This document shows positions 1 through 7,559 of a stretch of 64,000 nt of DNA, piece by piece; position 1 is the first letter of the stretch, and the number at the start of each line of letters is the position of its first letter. The notes below the pieces were generated by a model, which was given only the letters and a program-made list of their open reading frames with translations, was not told the origin of the DNA and ran no database searches. The position numbers and the translations under genes are program-made. Location: positions 124,001 to 188,000 of the forward strand of contig NZ_CANLTU010000002.1 in NCBI RefSeq assembly GCF_947494125.1, given 5' to 3'. The stretch comes from an uncultured Tenacibaculum sp. (GTDB taxonomy: Bacteria > Bacteroidota > Bacteroidia > Flavobacteriales > Flavobacteriaceae).

Positions 1-1602
1 ATCTTCAGTATCGTATAATAACATACCAATATCAGTAGCATCTAAGTTTCTGGTTAAACTTGTCCTTTGGGCATTTGTAACTCTATTTATTAAAATCCCC
101 TTATCCGTATCTCCTAAATCAATACTCGCTTTTATATTAGGAGCATTGATTCCAATTCCCACAGTAACTCTATCGGCAGCTGTAATACCTCCTAAAATCA
201 TGGTATTACTCAATGTTGCGTTTGCACCAGCACCAATGGCGGAGGCATAACTTAAACCATCATTAATATGAACATTGTTACCAATAGCGGTAGAAAAATC
301 TCCTTTAACACTTACTTTATATCCTAAACCGACGGAGTTAGCCTTGGTAATGGTATCATTAGCACCTATTAAAACGGAATAATGTGATCCATTTGGCGCA
401 TAATTTTTATGACCAATACTTATAGTTTCCTGCCCATTATTATAACCGTAGTTACCAATAGTCATATTTCTATAGTGTTCTGATTTAGCTTCATGACCAA
501 TTAAAATTACATCATCTCGTCTAATTTTAGCATTGGTACCAATAAATATAGCTCTATTAACATTTGTTGAATTACCACCAGTAACAAGAAAATCTGCTTT
601 AGAGCCAATTCCTATATTGTCGTGCCCAACTCTATTGGTAAATCCAGCTTCAAAACCTAAATAGGTATTGTGATTAGCTCCTCCTGTAGCATTTGTTCTG
701 TTATTATCCCAACCAGCTCTCGCACCAACAAAAGTATTGTAACTACCATATTCAGTAGCTGCACCAGCTGCCTGACCCAAAAAAGTGTTATAAGAACCAC
801 TACCAACATCAACACCAGAAGAATCTCCTACAAAGGTATTATAACTAGCTTCTTTTCTAAGAATTGTAGTAACACCTGAGCGATTATTTAAATCCCAACC
901 AGCTTGATTACCAATCGCTGTATTCCGTTCACCACTAGATATATGATAACCAGCTTCTGAACCTACAAATGTATTATCTGATCCTGAGTGTTCAGTATCT
1001 GTATTAGGTGCTCTAGTTGAAGAAACATCATAGATTCCTCCAGCCCCAGCTTTATGGCCTATATAGGTATTATCATCTCCTGAATAATTTTGAGCTCCAG
1101 CTATTTCACCTATAAAGGTATTATCATCCCCTTCAAAATTAGAAAATCCAGCAGCATCCCCAATAAATGTATTGTCATAACTATTTGTATTAGCATACCC
1201 AGCTCTAAAACCTATAAAAATATTATCTATTCCAGTTGTATTACTATAACCCGCTTCATAGCCTAAAAAAATATTCCCGATAGCACTAGTATTGCTGTAA
1301 CCAGATTTATATCCTAAAAAAGTATTATAATCACCAGTGGTACTATTAAAACCTGATTTGTACCCTATATAGGTATTATATAGTGATGATTTTAATATTT
1401 GACTTCCAGCTCCATACCCCATAAAAGTATTGTATTTACTACCTGACCCTGGTGCATTAACAGCAATAGAATCTCCATAAAAAGTGTTGTATGCTTCACC
1501 TTGACTTGTATAGTCTCCAGACCATTGGTTTGTGTTTTGAGCAAAACTAATTGAAGTAATAAAGAGTAACAGAATTAATTGAAGTTGTAATTTTTTGTGC
1601 AT
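1..1602 (-). CDS. Secreted beta-roll repeat protein (YadA-head/tail-fibre-like), 3' end cut by window
   Basis: An open frame of 534 codons reads leftward from an ATG at 1600-1602 and runs off the window with no stop. The N-terminus is a signal peptide (MHKKLQLQLI start, hydrophobic core, cut near SFAQ). Residues of about 20-300 carry repeats of 17-18 residues built on NTFIGxxAGxxN, for example YNTFLGYKSGYSN, DNIFIGFRAGYAN and DNTFIGDAAGFSN. The later part has degenerate IGN/AIG turns and ends in DATDIGMLLYDTED. The Asn-Thr-Phe-x-Gly pattern is typical of left-handed beta-roll heads of trimeric adhesins and of phage-tail-fibre-like secreted proteins, which often end in an intramolecular chaperone (peptidase S74) or coiled-coil. 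That end lies outside the window. Surface fibre or adhesin is an inference; no partner genes are visible. Confidence 0.75.
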   Translation of the reverse strand, partial: MHKKLQLQLILLLFITSISFAQNTNQWSGDYTSQGEAYNTFYGDSIAVNAPGSGSKYNTFMGYGAGSQILKSSLYNTYIGYKSGFNSTTGDYNTFLGYKSGYSNTSAIGNIFLGYEAGYSNTTGIDNIFIGFRAGYANTNSYDNTFIGDAAGFSNFEGDDNTFIGEIAGAQNYSGDDNTYIGHKAGAGGIYDVSSTRAPNTDTEHSGSDNTFVGSEAGYHISSGERNTAIGNQAGWDLNNRSGVTTILRKEASYNTFVGDSSGVDVGSGSYNTFLGQAAGAATEYGSYNTFVGARAGWDNNRTNATGGANHNTYLGFEAGFTNRVGHDNIGIGSKADFLVTGGNSTNVNRAIFIGTNAKIRRDDVILIGHEAKSEHYRNMTIGNYGYNNGQETISIGHKNYAPNGSHYSVLIGANDTITKANSVGLGYKVSVKGDFSTAIGNNVHINDGLSYASAIGAGANATLSNTMILGGITAADRVTVGIGINAPNIKASIDLGDTDKGILINRVTNAQRTSLTRNLDATDIGMLLYDTED

Positions 1603-1650
1603 AAAAAAGGGATTTAACTTAAAAGGTGTTAGTTGGTTGTTTAAAAATAA

Positions 1651-1658
1651 CGAAATTA
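1651..1658 (-). promoter_or_regulatory. Putative Bacteroidota -7 element for the repeat protein
   Basis: On the minus strand this reads TAATTTCG, matching the TAnnTTTG/TAnnTTCG -7 consensus. It lies 49 bp upstream of the ATG at 1602. No clear -33 element was identified. Confidence 0.4.
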
Positions 1659-1790
1659 GAAGAACCCTTATAAAACGAAGTATTTAGGAAGTGGCAATAA
1701 GTGGCAAAACGTAAATTGGTAGAACTTAATGATTAAATAGATTAGAAAAACGATGTTTTTTGTACATTTAAAGAAAATATTAAAATAGTA

Positions 1791-2462
1791 ATGGAGTTCG
1801 AAAAAAAGACGTTTCAATTTTTAAAAAATTTAGAAGCTAATAATAACCGAGATTGGTTTACAGAGAATAAAAAGTTATACGACGCTTCTTTAAGTAATGC
1901 AAAAGATTTGTTTTCAAAAATTCATGAAAACTTAGAAAAGCATGATGATATTGGTAAGCAAAAAGTATATCGAATTTATAGAGATGTACGTTTTTCAAAA
2001 GATAAAACACCTTATAACTCTCGTTTTGCAGTTTCTTTTTCTAGAAATGGAAAAGAACTAAGAGGAGGATATTTTTTACAAATTAAACCAGGTGATACAG
2101 TTTTAGGAGGTGGATTTTGGCAACCAGAAAAGGAAGATCTATTTCGTATAAGGAAAGAATTTGAGTTAGATGATAGTGAAATACGTGAAATTTTATCTGA
2201 AGAGAAATTTGTTAAATATTTTAATGGAAATTTAGAAGGTGATGAATTAAAAACAGCACCTAAAGGATTTGATAAAGAGCATAAAGCTATAGACCTAATT
2301 AAAAAGAAAGGTTTTATAGCTATTCGTAAGTTTACTGATGAAGAAGTATTGTCAAACGATTTTATAAAAGAAATTGACAATTCATTTAAAGCATTACGTC
2401 CGTATTTTAATTTAATGAGCGATATACTCACTACCAATTTAAATGGTGAATCTATGTTATAA
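1791..2462 (+). CDS. DUF2461 domain protein (TIGR02453 family)
   Basis: A 223-residue protein that matches DUF2461 over its whole length. The N-terminal FLKNLEANNNRDWFTENK motif is characteristic, followed by VYRIYRDVRFSKDKTPY and a GGGFWQPE segment. Members are soluble, about 220 residues, and of unknown biochemical role. The ATG follows an A-rich leader with no Shine-Dalgarno sequence, normal for this phylum. It is monocistronic: the upstream gene is divergent and a two-way terminator separates it from the convergent SDR gene. Confidence 0.88.
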   Translation: MEFEKKTFQFLKNLEANNNRDWFTENKKLYDASLSNAKDLFSKIHENLEKHDDIGKQKVYRIYRDVRFSKDKTPYNSRFAVSFSRNGKELRGGYFLQIKPGDTVLGGGFWQPEKEDLFRIRKEFELDDSEIREILSEEKFVKYFNGNLEGDELKTAPKGFDKEHKAIDLIKKKGFIAIRKFTDEEVLSNDFIKEIDNSFKALRPYFNLMSDILTTNLNGESML

Positions 2463-2464
2463 AA

Positions 2465-2491
2465 AAAAGCTGAGAATTAATCTCAGCTTTT
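2465..2491. terminator. Bidirectional intrinsic terminator
   Basis: An 11-bp perfect stem (AAAAGCTGAGA pairing with TCTCAGCTTTT, loop ATTAA) sits between the stop of the DUF2461 gene and the stop of the convergent SDR gene. T runs occur on both strands. Confidence 0.85.
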
Positions 2492-2501
2492 TAATTTAAA
2501 A

Positions 2502-3251
2502 TTATATTTGACTTAAACCTCCATCAACTTCTAATTCAACTCCGTTAATAAATGAGGCATCTTCTGAGGCTAAAAACAAGGCGGTGTTTGCAATTTCATC
2601 AGAAGTTCCAAATCTGCCTAATGGCACTTGAGTAGCAAAACCTTTACCCATTTCCTCAACAACATCTTGAGGTAATCCCATTTTTCCATAAATTGGAGTT
2701 TCTATTGGTCCAGGAGCAATAGAGTTTACTCGTATCCCTCTAGATTTTACTTCTGAAGTAAGTACTCTTGCATAAGCCCTTAACGCACCTTTACTTGCAG
2801 AGTAAACAGCCAAGCCATCAAAGCCTTTCTGATGTACAATTGAGTTGGTAAATAAGATAGATCCTTTATCATTAATATATGGTAGAGCTTCTTTTGTAGC
2901 TAGTATTGGCCCCTTAACATTAATATCAAAAACTTCATTATAATGTTCGGCAGTAATATCTGTAGTTGGTGTAACTGGGGCAACACCTGCATTTAGAAAT
3001 AATATATCTATGCTTCCGTATTTTTCAACAGTTTTCTTTATTAAAAGCACATTATCTTCATCTTTTGAGACATCAGCTACTACCGTTATAAAATCGCCAG
3101 TTAAATCTTTAGCAGCTTCCTTTAGGGCATTTTCTCTTCTACCAGCTAATACTACCTTAGCTCCGTTTTTTAAGAATAATTTAGCTGTTGCTAAACCAAT
3201 TCCACTATTTGCTCCTGTTATTACTGCTACTTTGTTTTGTAATTTGTTCAT
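2502..3251 (-). CDS. SDR family NAD(P)-dependent oxidoreductase
   Basis: A classical short-chain dehydrogenase/reductase of 249 residues. It has the Rossmann glycine motif TGANSGIG (residues 12-19), the NAG motif (87-89), catalytic Ser137, and YSASK with Tyr150 and Lys154. The C-terminus LEVDGGLSQ matches the 3-oxoacyl-ACP reductase/glucose dehydrogenase-like SDRs. The substrate cannot be read from sequence. It lies directly downstream of a TetR regulator on the same strand. The 51-bp gap contains a 22-bp palindrome nearly identical to the one in front of the TetR gene, so TetR control is likely (inference). Confidence 0.93.
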   Translation of the reverse strand: MNKLQNKVAVITGANSGIGLATAKLFLKNGAKVVLAGRRENALKEAAKDLTGDFITVVADVSKDEDNVLLIKKTVEKYGSIDILFLNAGVAPVTPTTDITAEHYNEVFDINVKGPILATKEALPYINDKGSILFTNSIVHQKGFDGLAVYSASKGALRAYARVLTSEVKSRGIRVNSIAPGPIETPIYGKMGLPQDVVEEMGKGFATQVPLGRFGTSDEIANTALFLASEDASFINGVELEVDGGLSQI

Positions 3252-3266
3252 TTTTAGTTGTTTTTT

Positions 3267-3288
3267 ATTTGAAATGATCGTTTCAAAT
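3267..3288. promoter_or_regulatory. Palindromic operator in front of the SDR gene
   Basis: A 22-bp dyad, ATTTGAAATGA followed by TCGTTTCAAAT, with one mismatched pair between its halves. It lies 15 bp upstream of the SDR start codon and between the TetR stop and the SDR start. Nineteen of its core 20 bases recur at 3882-3901, in front of the TetR gene. Likely a TetR binding site. Confidence 0.75.
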
Positions 3289-3302
3289 TAGGTTAAAAAA
3301 AA

Positions 3303-3878
3303 TTAATTTAATATAGAAAGAGTTGTTTTTACAATACTTTCTAAATGTTTATAATCGTTCATTATAATACCAGAAATACTTAGTCCTTGCAAAGAATTGA
3401 GTAAATACAAAGCATATTGATTAGAAGATTTATTTGTATTAATAGAACCTTCAAATTGCCCTTTCTCTATGAGATCTTTAAATAATTGAATCATGTTTTC
3501 ATGATTATTATTTAAAAAATTTTTAATTGCAGCTTCTTGATTGGCCATTTCAGAAGTGCAATTATTAATAAGGCAACCTAAATTATTTGTTACATTAGTT
3601 TTAATATTCAATAAAAAAATTGATTCTATAGCTTTTATTGGTGTTTTAGCTGTGGTTGTTAGTTCTTCAACTTTACACTTAAAATTAGATCTATAACTTT
3701 TTAAACATTCCATATAAAGATCTAACTTACTACCAAAAGAATTGTAAATACTAGAACGGTTTAATCCCGTAGCATCTACTAAATCTTGCATAGAAGTTAA
3801 ACTGTAGCTTTTGTTATGAAAAACTTCAGTTGCCTGTTTTATAACAGTTTCTTTATTAAATGTTTCAGTTTTTGGCAT
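3303..3878 (-). CDS. TetR/AcrR family transcriptional regulator
   Basis: A 191-residue one-component regulator. The N-terminal HTH spans about residues 8-55 (VIKQATEVFHNKSY, TSMQDLVDATGLNRSSIYNSFGSK), which is the classic TetR signature. The rest is an all-helical ligand domain (TetR_C type) with Cys residues near 48, 68, 101 and 107 that could be redox or ligand contacts (speculative). The start codon lies only 2 bp from a 22-bp palindrome, so the protein probably represses itself by blocking transcription or ribosome entry. Its likely second target is the adjacent SDR gene, which has the same palindrome. The upstream MATE exporter lacks it. Confidence 0.93.
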   Translation of the reverse strand: MPKTETFNKETVIKQATEVFHNKSYSLTSMQDLVDATGLNRSSIYNSFGSKLDLYMECLKSYRSNFKCKVEELTTTAKTPIKAIESIFLLNIKTNVTNNLGCLINNCTSEMANQEAAIKNFLNNNHENMIQLFKDLIEKGQFEGSINTNKSSNQYALYLLNSLQGLSISGIIMNDYKHLESIVKTTLSILN

Positions 3879-3880
3879 CT

Positions 3881-3902
3881 ATTTGAAATGAACGTTTCAA
3901 AG
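3881..3902. promoter_or_regulatory. Palindromic operator in front of the TetR gene
   Basis: A dyad, ATTTGAAATGA followed by ACGTTTCAAAG, that begins 2 bp upstream of the TetR ATG. It differs from the SDR-side palindrome at one central base within the 20-bp core. The repeated dyad at two consecutive genes supports autoregulation. Confidence 0.75.
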
Positions 3903-3938
3903 GTATGTGTTTTTTTAATACTAAATTAAAAAGAAGTG

Positions 3939-5285
3939 TTAATTTTTACTTTGTAAATTTAATCGTATTTCTCTTTGAAGAAAAAAGTAAGTAACTAATG
4001 TTGATAAAATGTCAGCTATAGGAAAAGACATCCATACACCATTTACTCCATAGAACTTTGGTAGTATGTAAACTAAAGGAATTAAGAAAATACCTTGTTT
4101 TAATAAGGTTAATAGTAATGCAGGTAAAGCCTTACCAGCTGCTTGAAAATAAGCTGACCCAATTAATTGAGTTGTAATTACCGGAGTTGCTAAAAAAGCA
4201 ATAATTAATGCATTTGGAGTACTGTTTAATAATTCTTTATCATCAGTAAATAGCCGTACTAATTGCGAAGGAAATAACATTATTAAAATAAAAATTACTG
4301 TTGCTATTACTGTACCAAATACTATGGAAGTCTTAATAGACTCTTTAACTCTTTTTGAGTCATTAGCTCCATAATTATAACCAGCAATAGGCAAAAAACC
4401 TTGGGTAACACCTAAAACAGGGAATAAAGCAAACATCATTACTCTATTAATAATACCGTAAACAGCTATTGCAATTTCACCTCCGTATTTAAATAGTGTG
4501 TAGTTTAAAATTATTATAAGAATACTAATTGTTCCTTGGCGTATAATAGTAATACCGCCTAAAGCGATAATCTCTTTTAATATTGAAACATTAATAATAA
4601 AATACTTAGGAATAATTTTTAATTCGGTGTTTTTTGATATGAAAAACCATAAAACAAATATTCCACTTACCCCATAAGAAATAGAGGTAGCAAGTCCAGC
4701 TCCATACATTCCTAGATTAAGAACTTTTATAAAAAGAATATCTAAAATAATATTTGAAATAGCAGGAAATATTAAAGTAAACATAGCATAGTTAGGCTTT
4801 CCTACGGCTCTAATTACTGGATTTCCCATCATAGCAAATGCTAAAAAAGGAACTCCCCAAATAATAACGTGAAAATACTCGGTAGCTGGAGCAACTATAT
4901 TACCATTAGCTCCAAATAATTGTAATATAGGAAAACAGAAAAAGGTTCCTAATAAGACAAACAAAAAAGATAAAACGACAGTCAAACTTATTTGATTACC
5001 GAAAACCTCAAAGGCTTTAGAGGAGTCTTTTTTACCAAGTGCCCTTGATATTATAGAGCTTCCTCCAATACCAATTCCCATACCAATTGAAGAGATAAAA
5101 AAAGCTATAGGTAACACAACAGTAATAGCAGCTATAGCCATAACGCTAATCCACCTACCAACAAAAATGGTATCGACAATCATATTTAAAGACATTACTA
5201 AAATTCCAATAGAAGCAGGTATTGCTTGCTTTAAAAGAAGTTTACTAATCTTTTCTGTACCAAATTTGCTGGTTATTTTATTCAT
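3939..5285 (-). CDS. MATE family multidrug/Na+ antiporter
   Basis: A 448-residue inner-membrane protein with about 12 hydrophobic helices in two homologous halves. N-terminal features such as LLKQAIPASIGILVMSLNMIVDTIFVGRW and the second-half TSIVFGTVIAT/FPVLGVTQGFLPIAGYNYGA region are typical of the NorM/DinF superfamily, which extrudes cationic compounds with Na+ or H+. Length matches the family (440-460). It precedes the TetR gene on the same strand with a 60-bp gap. The TetR palindrome lies after this gene, so regulation by TetR is not indicated. The substrate is unknown. Confidence 0.93.
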   Translation of the reverse strand: MNKITSKFGTEKISKLLLKQAIPASIGILVMSLNMIVDTIFVGRWISVMAIAAITVVLPIAFFISSIGMGIGIGGSSIISRALGKKDSSKAFEVFGNQISLTVVLSFLFVLLGTFFCFPILQLFGANGNIVAPATEYFHVIIWGVPFLAFAMMGNPVIRAVGKPNYAMFTLIFPAISNIILDILFIKVLNLGMYGAGLATSISYGVSGIFVLWFFISKNTELKIIPKYFIINVSILKEIIALGGITIIRQGTISILIIILNYTLFKYGGEIAIAVYGIINRVMMFALFPVLGVTQGFLPIAGYNYGANDSKRVKESIKTSIVFGTVIATVIFILIMLFPSQLVRLFTDDKELLNSTPNALIIAFLATPVITTQLIGSAYFQAAGKALPALLLTLLKQGIFLIPLVYILPKFYGVNGVWMSFPIADILSTLVTYFFLQREIRLNLQSKN

Positions 5286-5375
5286 AAATTAATTTCTAGC
5301 ATTCGAATATCATGAATATTCTCTTACTGAAATGAAATCGAGTAAAGATTTAAGTAATAATTAACATCATTCTTG

Positions 5376-5383
5376 TAAGTTTG
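5376..5383 (+). promoter_or_regulatory. -7 element directly abutting the thioesterase start
   Basis: TAAGTTTG matches TAnnTTTG exactly and ends 4 bp before the ATG at 5388. If used, transcription would begin at or within a base or two of the start codon, giving a leaderless message. Confidence 0.45.
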
Positions 5384-5387
5384 TTAA

Positions 5388-5780
5388 ATGAATCTTTATA
5401 AAAAAAAACTCATTGTAACTTCTAGTGAAATAGATGAGTATAATCATGTAAATAATGTAGTTTACGTACAATGGATGCAAGATGCATCAAATGCACATTG
5501 GGCTTTGCTTATAAAAGATATTCCAACACCCGATTATGTATGGTTTGTAATTAGACATGAAGTTGATTATAAAAATCAAGCAATATTAGGAGACGAAATA
5601 ATTATTAAAACATGGGTTGGTAAAACCGAAGGAATAAAATCAGTACGTCATTTTGAAATATATAAAGGAGAAATACTTTTGGTAAAATCACAAACTACAT
5701 TTTGTTTGTTAGATGTAAAAACGTTAAAACCGAAAAGAATAACTAAAGAAGTAACAGACTTACTTTTAGGTAAAAAATAA
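5388..5780 (+). CDS. Hotdog-fold acyl-CoA thioesterase (4HBT family)
   Basis: A 130-residue cytosolic protein of the 4-hydroxybenzoyl-CoA thioesterase/YbgC type. The motif DEYNHVNNVVYVQWMQDA (Asp17 near the N-terminus) is the catalytic Asp and helix signature that hydrolyses acyl-CoA thioesters. Length fits a single hotdog domain. The physiological acyl-CoA is unknown. A TAnnTTTG promoter element lies immediately in front of it, and another lies between it and the downstream helicase gene, so it is probably its own transcription unit. Confidence 0.88.
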   Translation: MNLYKKKLIVTSSEIDEYNHVNNVVYVQWMQDASNAHWALLIKDIPTPDYVWFVIRHEVDYKNQAILGDEIIIKTWVGKTEGIKSVRHFEIYKGEILLVKSQTTFCLLDVKTLKPKRITKEVTDLLLGKK

Positions 5781-5784
5781 GCAA

Positions 5785-5792
5785 TATCTTTG
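5785..5792 (+). promoter_or_regulatory. -7 promoter element for the DEAD-box helicase
   Basis: TATCTTTG (followed by CA) matches TAnnTTTG exactly in the 30-bp gap between the thioesterase stop and the helicase start. It would give a leader of about 15 nt. Confidence 0.55.
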
Positions 5793-5810
5793 CATTTATA
5801 AATAAAGAAA

Positions 5811-6929
5811 ATGACAACATTCACAGCACTAGGAGTACGAAAAGAATATGTAAAAGGATTGAAGGAGTTAGGAATAACAACTCCTACTGAAGTACAAAAA
5901 GAAGCGATACCATATTTGCTTGAAAATAATGCTGATTTTATTGGGTTAGCTCAAACAGGAACAGGGAAAACTGCTGCTTATGGTTTGCCAATTTTACGTA
6001 AAATTAATGCTTCAAAAGACACAACTCAAGCGTTAATATTGTCACCCACGAGAGAATTAGTACAGCAAATAAAAAAACAACTATTTAAGTTTACGAAATA
6101 CGTAGACGATAAAATTTTTGTAGAAGCTGTTTATGGTGGTGAAAAAATAGAACGCCAAATAAATAACTTAAAAAGAACTACGCATATAATAGTAGCAACT
6201 CCTGGCCGTTTGATTGATTTAATAGAACGTGGAGATGTTGATTTAAAAGATATCGAAACTTTAGTTTTAGATGAAGCTGATGAAATGCTGAGTATGGGAT
6301 TCAAATTAGAATTAAATCGCATTTTAAAATACACTTCAGGAACCAGAAAAACATGGTTGTTTTCTGCTACAATGCCAGAAGAAATAAGAAGTATTGTAAA
6401 AAAATATATGAATGCTTCTGCTAAACAAGTTGAAGTAAATAAGAATTCGTTGGTAAATGCAAATATTACGCATCAATTTGTGCAAACAACGATTCCTGAA
6501 AAAGTAAATATTATTGTTAAATTTTTAGAAAAAAGAAATGCAGAAAGAGGTATTATTTTTTCAAGAACTAAAGCAGGAGCTCAAAAATTAACTAGAGAGT
6601 TGAAAGAGGAAGGTTTTTCAGTAGAAGCTTTAGAAGGAGATATGCAACAGAAAGAACGCGATAAAGTAATGCGTGCCTTTAAAAAAGAAAACTTACAAAT
6701 ATTAGTATCTACAGATGTAGCAGCAAGGGGAATAGATGTACAAAATTTAGGTTTTGTAGTTCATCATCAATTGCCAGAAAAATTAGAATATTATACACAT
6801 AGAAGTGGAAGAACTGCCAGAGCAGGTAAAAAAGGAGTTTCATTAGTGCTTATTCTTAATAATGAAAGAAATAATATTAAAGAGGCTGAAAGAACATTGA
6901 AAATACAATTTTCTGAAATAAATATATAA
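5811..6929 (+). CDS. DEAD-box ATP-dependent RNA helicase
   Basis: A 372-residue minimal DEAD-box helicase that unwinds RNA duplexes in ribosome assembly, cold adaptation or decay. Visible motifs: Q motif (TTPTEVQKEAI, about 23-33), Walker A AQTGTGKT (47-54), Ia PTREL (79-83), Ib TPGR (130-133), II DEAD (154-157), III SAT (185-187), then STDVAARGID and HRSGRTARAG in the second RecA domain. It lacks the long basic or Gly-rich C-terminal tail of RhlE/DeaD, so it is the short form common in Flavobacteriaceae. The next gene starts directly after its stop codon. Confidence 0.96.
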   Translation: MTTFTALGVRKEYVKGLKELGITTPTEVQKEAIPYLLENNADFIGLAQTGTGKTAAYGLPILRKINASKDTTQALILSPTRELVQQIKKQLFKFTKYVDDKIFVEAVYGGEKIERQINNLKRTTHIIVATPGRLIDLIERGDVDLKDIETLVLDEADEMLSMGFKLELNRILKYTSGTRKTWLFSATMPEEIRSIVKKYMNASAKQVEVNKNSLVNANITHQFVQTTIPEKVNIIVKFLEKRNAERGIIFSRTKAGAQKLTRELKEEGFSVEALEGDMQQKERDKVMRAFKKENLQILVSTDVAARGIDVQNLGFVVHHQLPEKLEYYTHRSGRTARAGKKGVSLVLILNNERNNIKEAERTLKIQFSEINI

Positions 6930-7550
6930 ATGAATATCATTTATGCCATAGATATCGCAGGTACTTTTGCTTTTGCTATTAGTGGAGCTTTAGTTGCAAT
7001 AAAAAAAGACTTTGATGTATTTGGAGTTATTATTATTGCTTTTGTAACAGCAGTAGGGGGTGGAATGATACGAGATGTTTTAATTAATGCACATCCAATA
7101 AACTGGATTGGTGACATTAATTATATATGGACAATTTTAGCCGCAGTCGGGATTACCTTTTTGTTTAAAAGTAAAATAGCACCGCTTCGAAAAACAATGT
7201 TTTTATTTGATACTATTGGTATAAGTGTATTTACTTTATTAGGTTTACAAAAAGGGTTAGCATATAATTTACACCCGTTTATAGCATTAGTAATGGGAAT
7301 GGTGTCGGCCGTTTTTGGAGGTGTTATTAGGGATGTACTTACTAGAAAAGTTCCTTTAATCTTCAAGAAAGAAATTTATGCTTCAGCATGTTTAGCAGGC
7401 GGGGTAATTTATTTAGTATTATTAAAATTCAATCTTAACGAGGATGCTCGATTTATAATAGCAGCATCAGCAATTATTTTGATAAGAACTATTGTGGTTA
7501 AATACGAATTAGAGTTACCAAAAATTAAAGATGATTTATTTGGTAAATAA
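6930..7550 (+). CDS. Trimeric intracellular cation (TRIC/UPF0126) channel family protein
   Basis: A 206-residue inner-membrane protein with seven predicted helices. Two inverted Gly-rich repeats, AVGGGMIRDVLIN (about 41-53) and AVFGGVIRDVLTR (about 127-139), are the hallmark of bacterial TRIC channels (formerly UPF0126/YadS), which pass monovalent cations. The ATG abuts the stop codon of the helicase gene (TAAATG), indicating co-transcription and perhaps translational coupling. The next gene follows after 9 bp. Confidence 0.93.
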   Translation: MNIIYAIDIAGTFAFAISGALVAIKKDFDVFGVIIIAFVTAVGGGMIRDVLINAHPINWIGDINYIWTILAAVGITFLFKSKIAPLRKTMFLFDTIGISVFTLLGLQKGLAYNLHPFIALVMGMVSAVFGGVIRDVLTRKVPLIFKKEIYASACLAGGVIYLVLLKFNLNEDARFIIAASAIILIRTIVVKYELELPKIKDDLFGK

Positions 7551-7559
7551 CTTATTATT

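Noticed and set aside
2012..2437. 141-codon open frame antisense to the DUF2461 gene
   Set aside because: It lies wholly inside a recognised gene, has Ser/Leu-rich low-complexity content typical of the complement of A-rich coding DNA, and has no family match.
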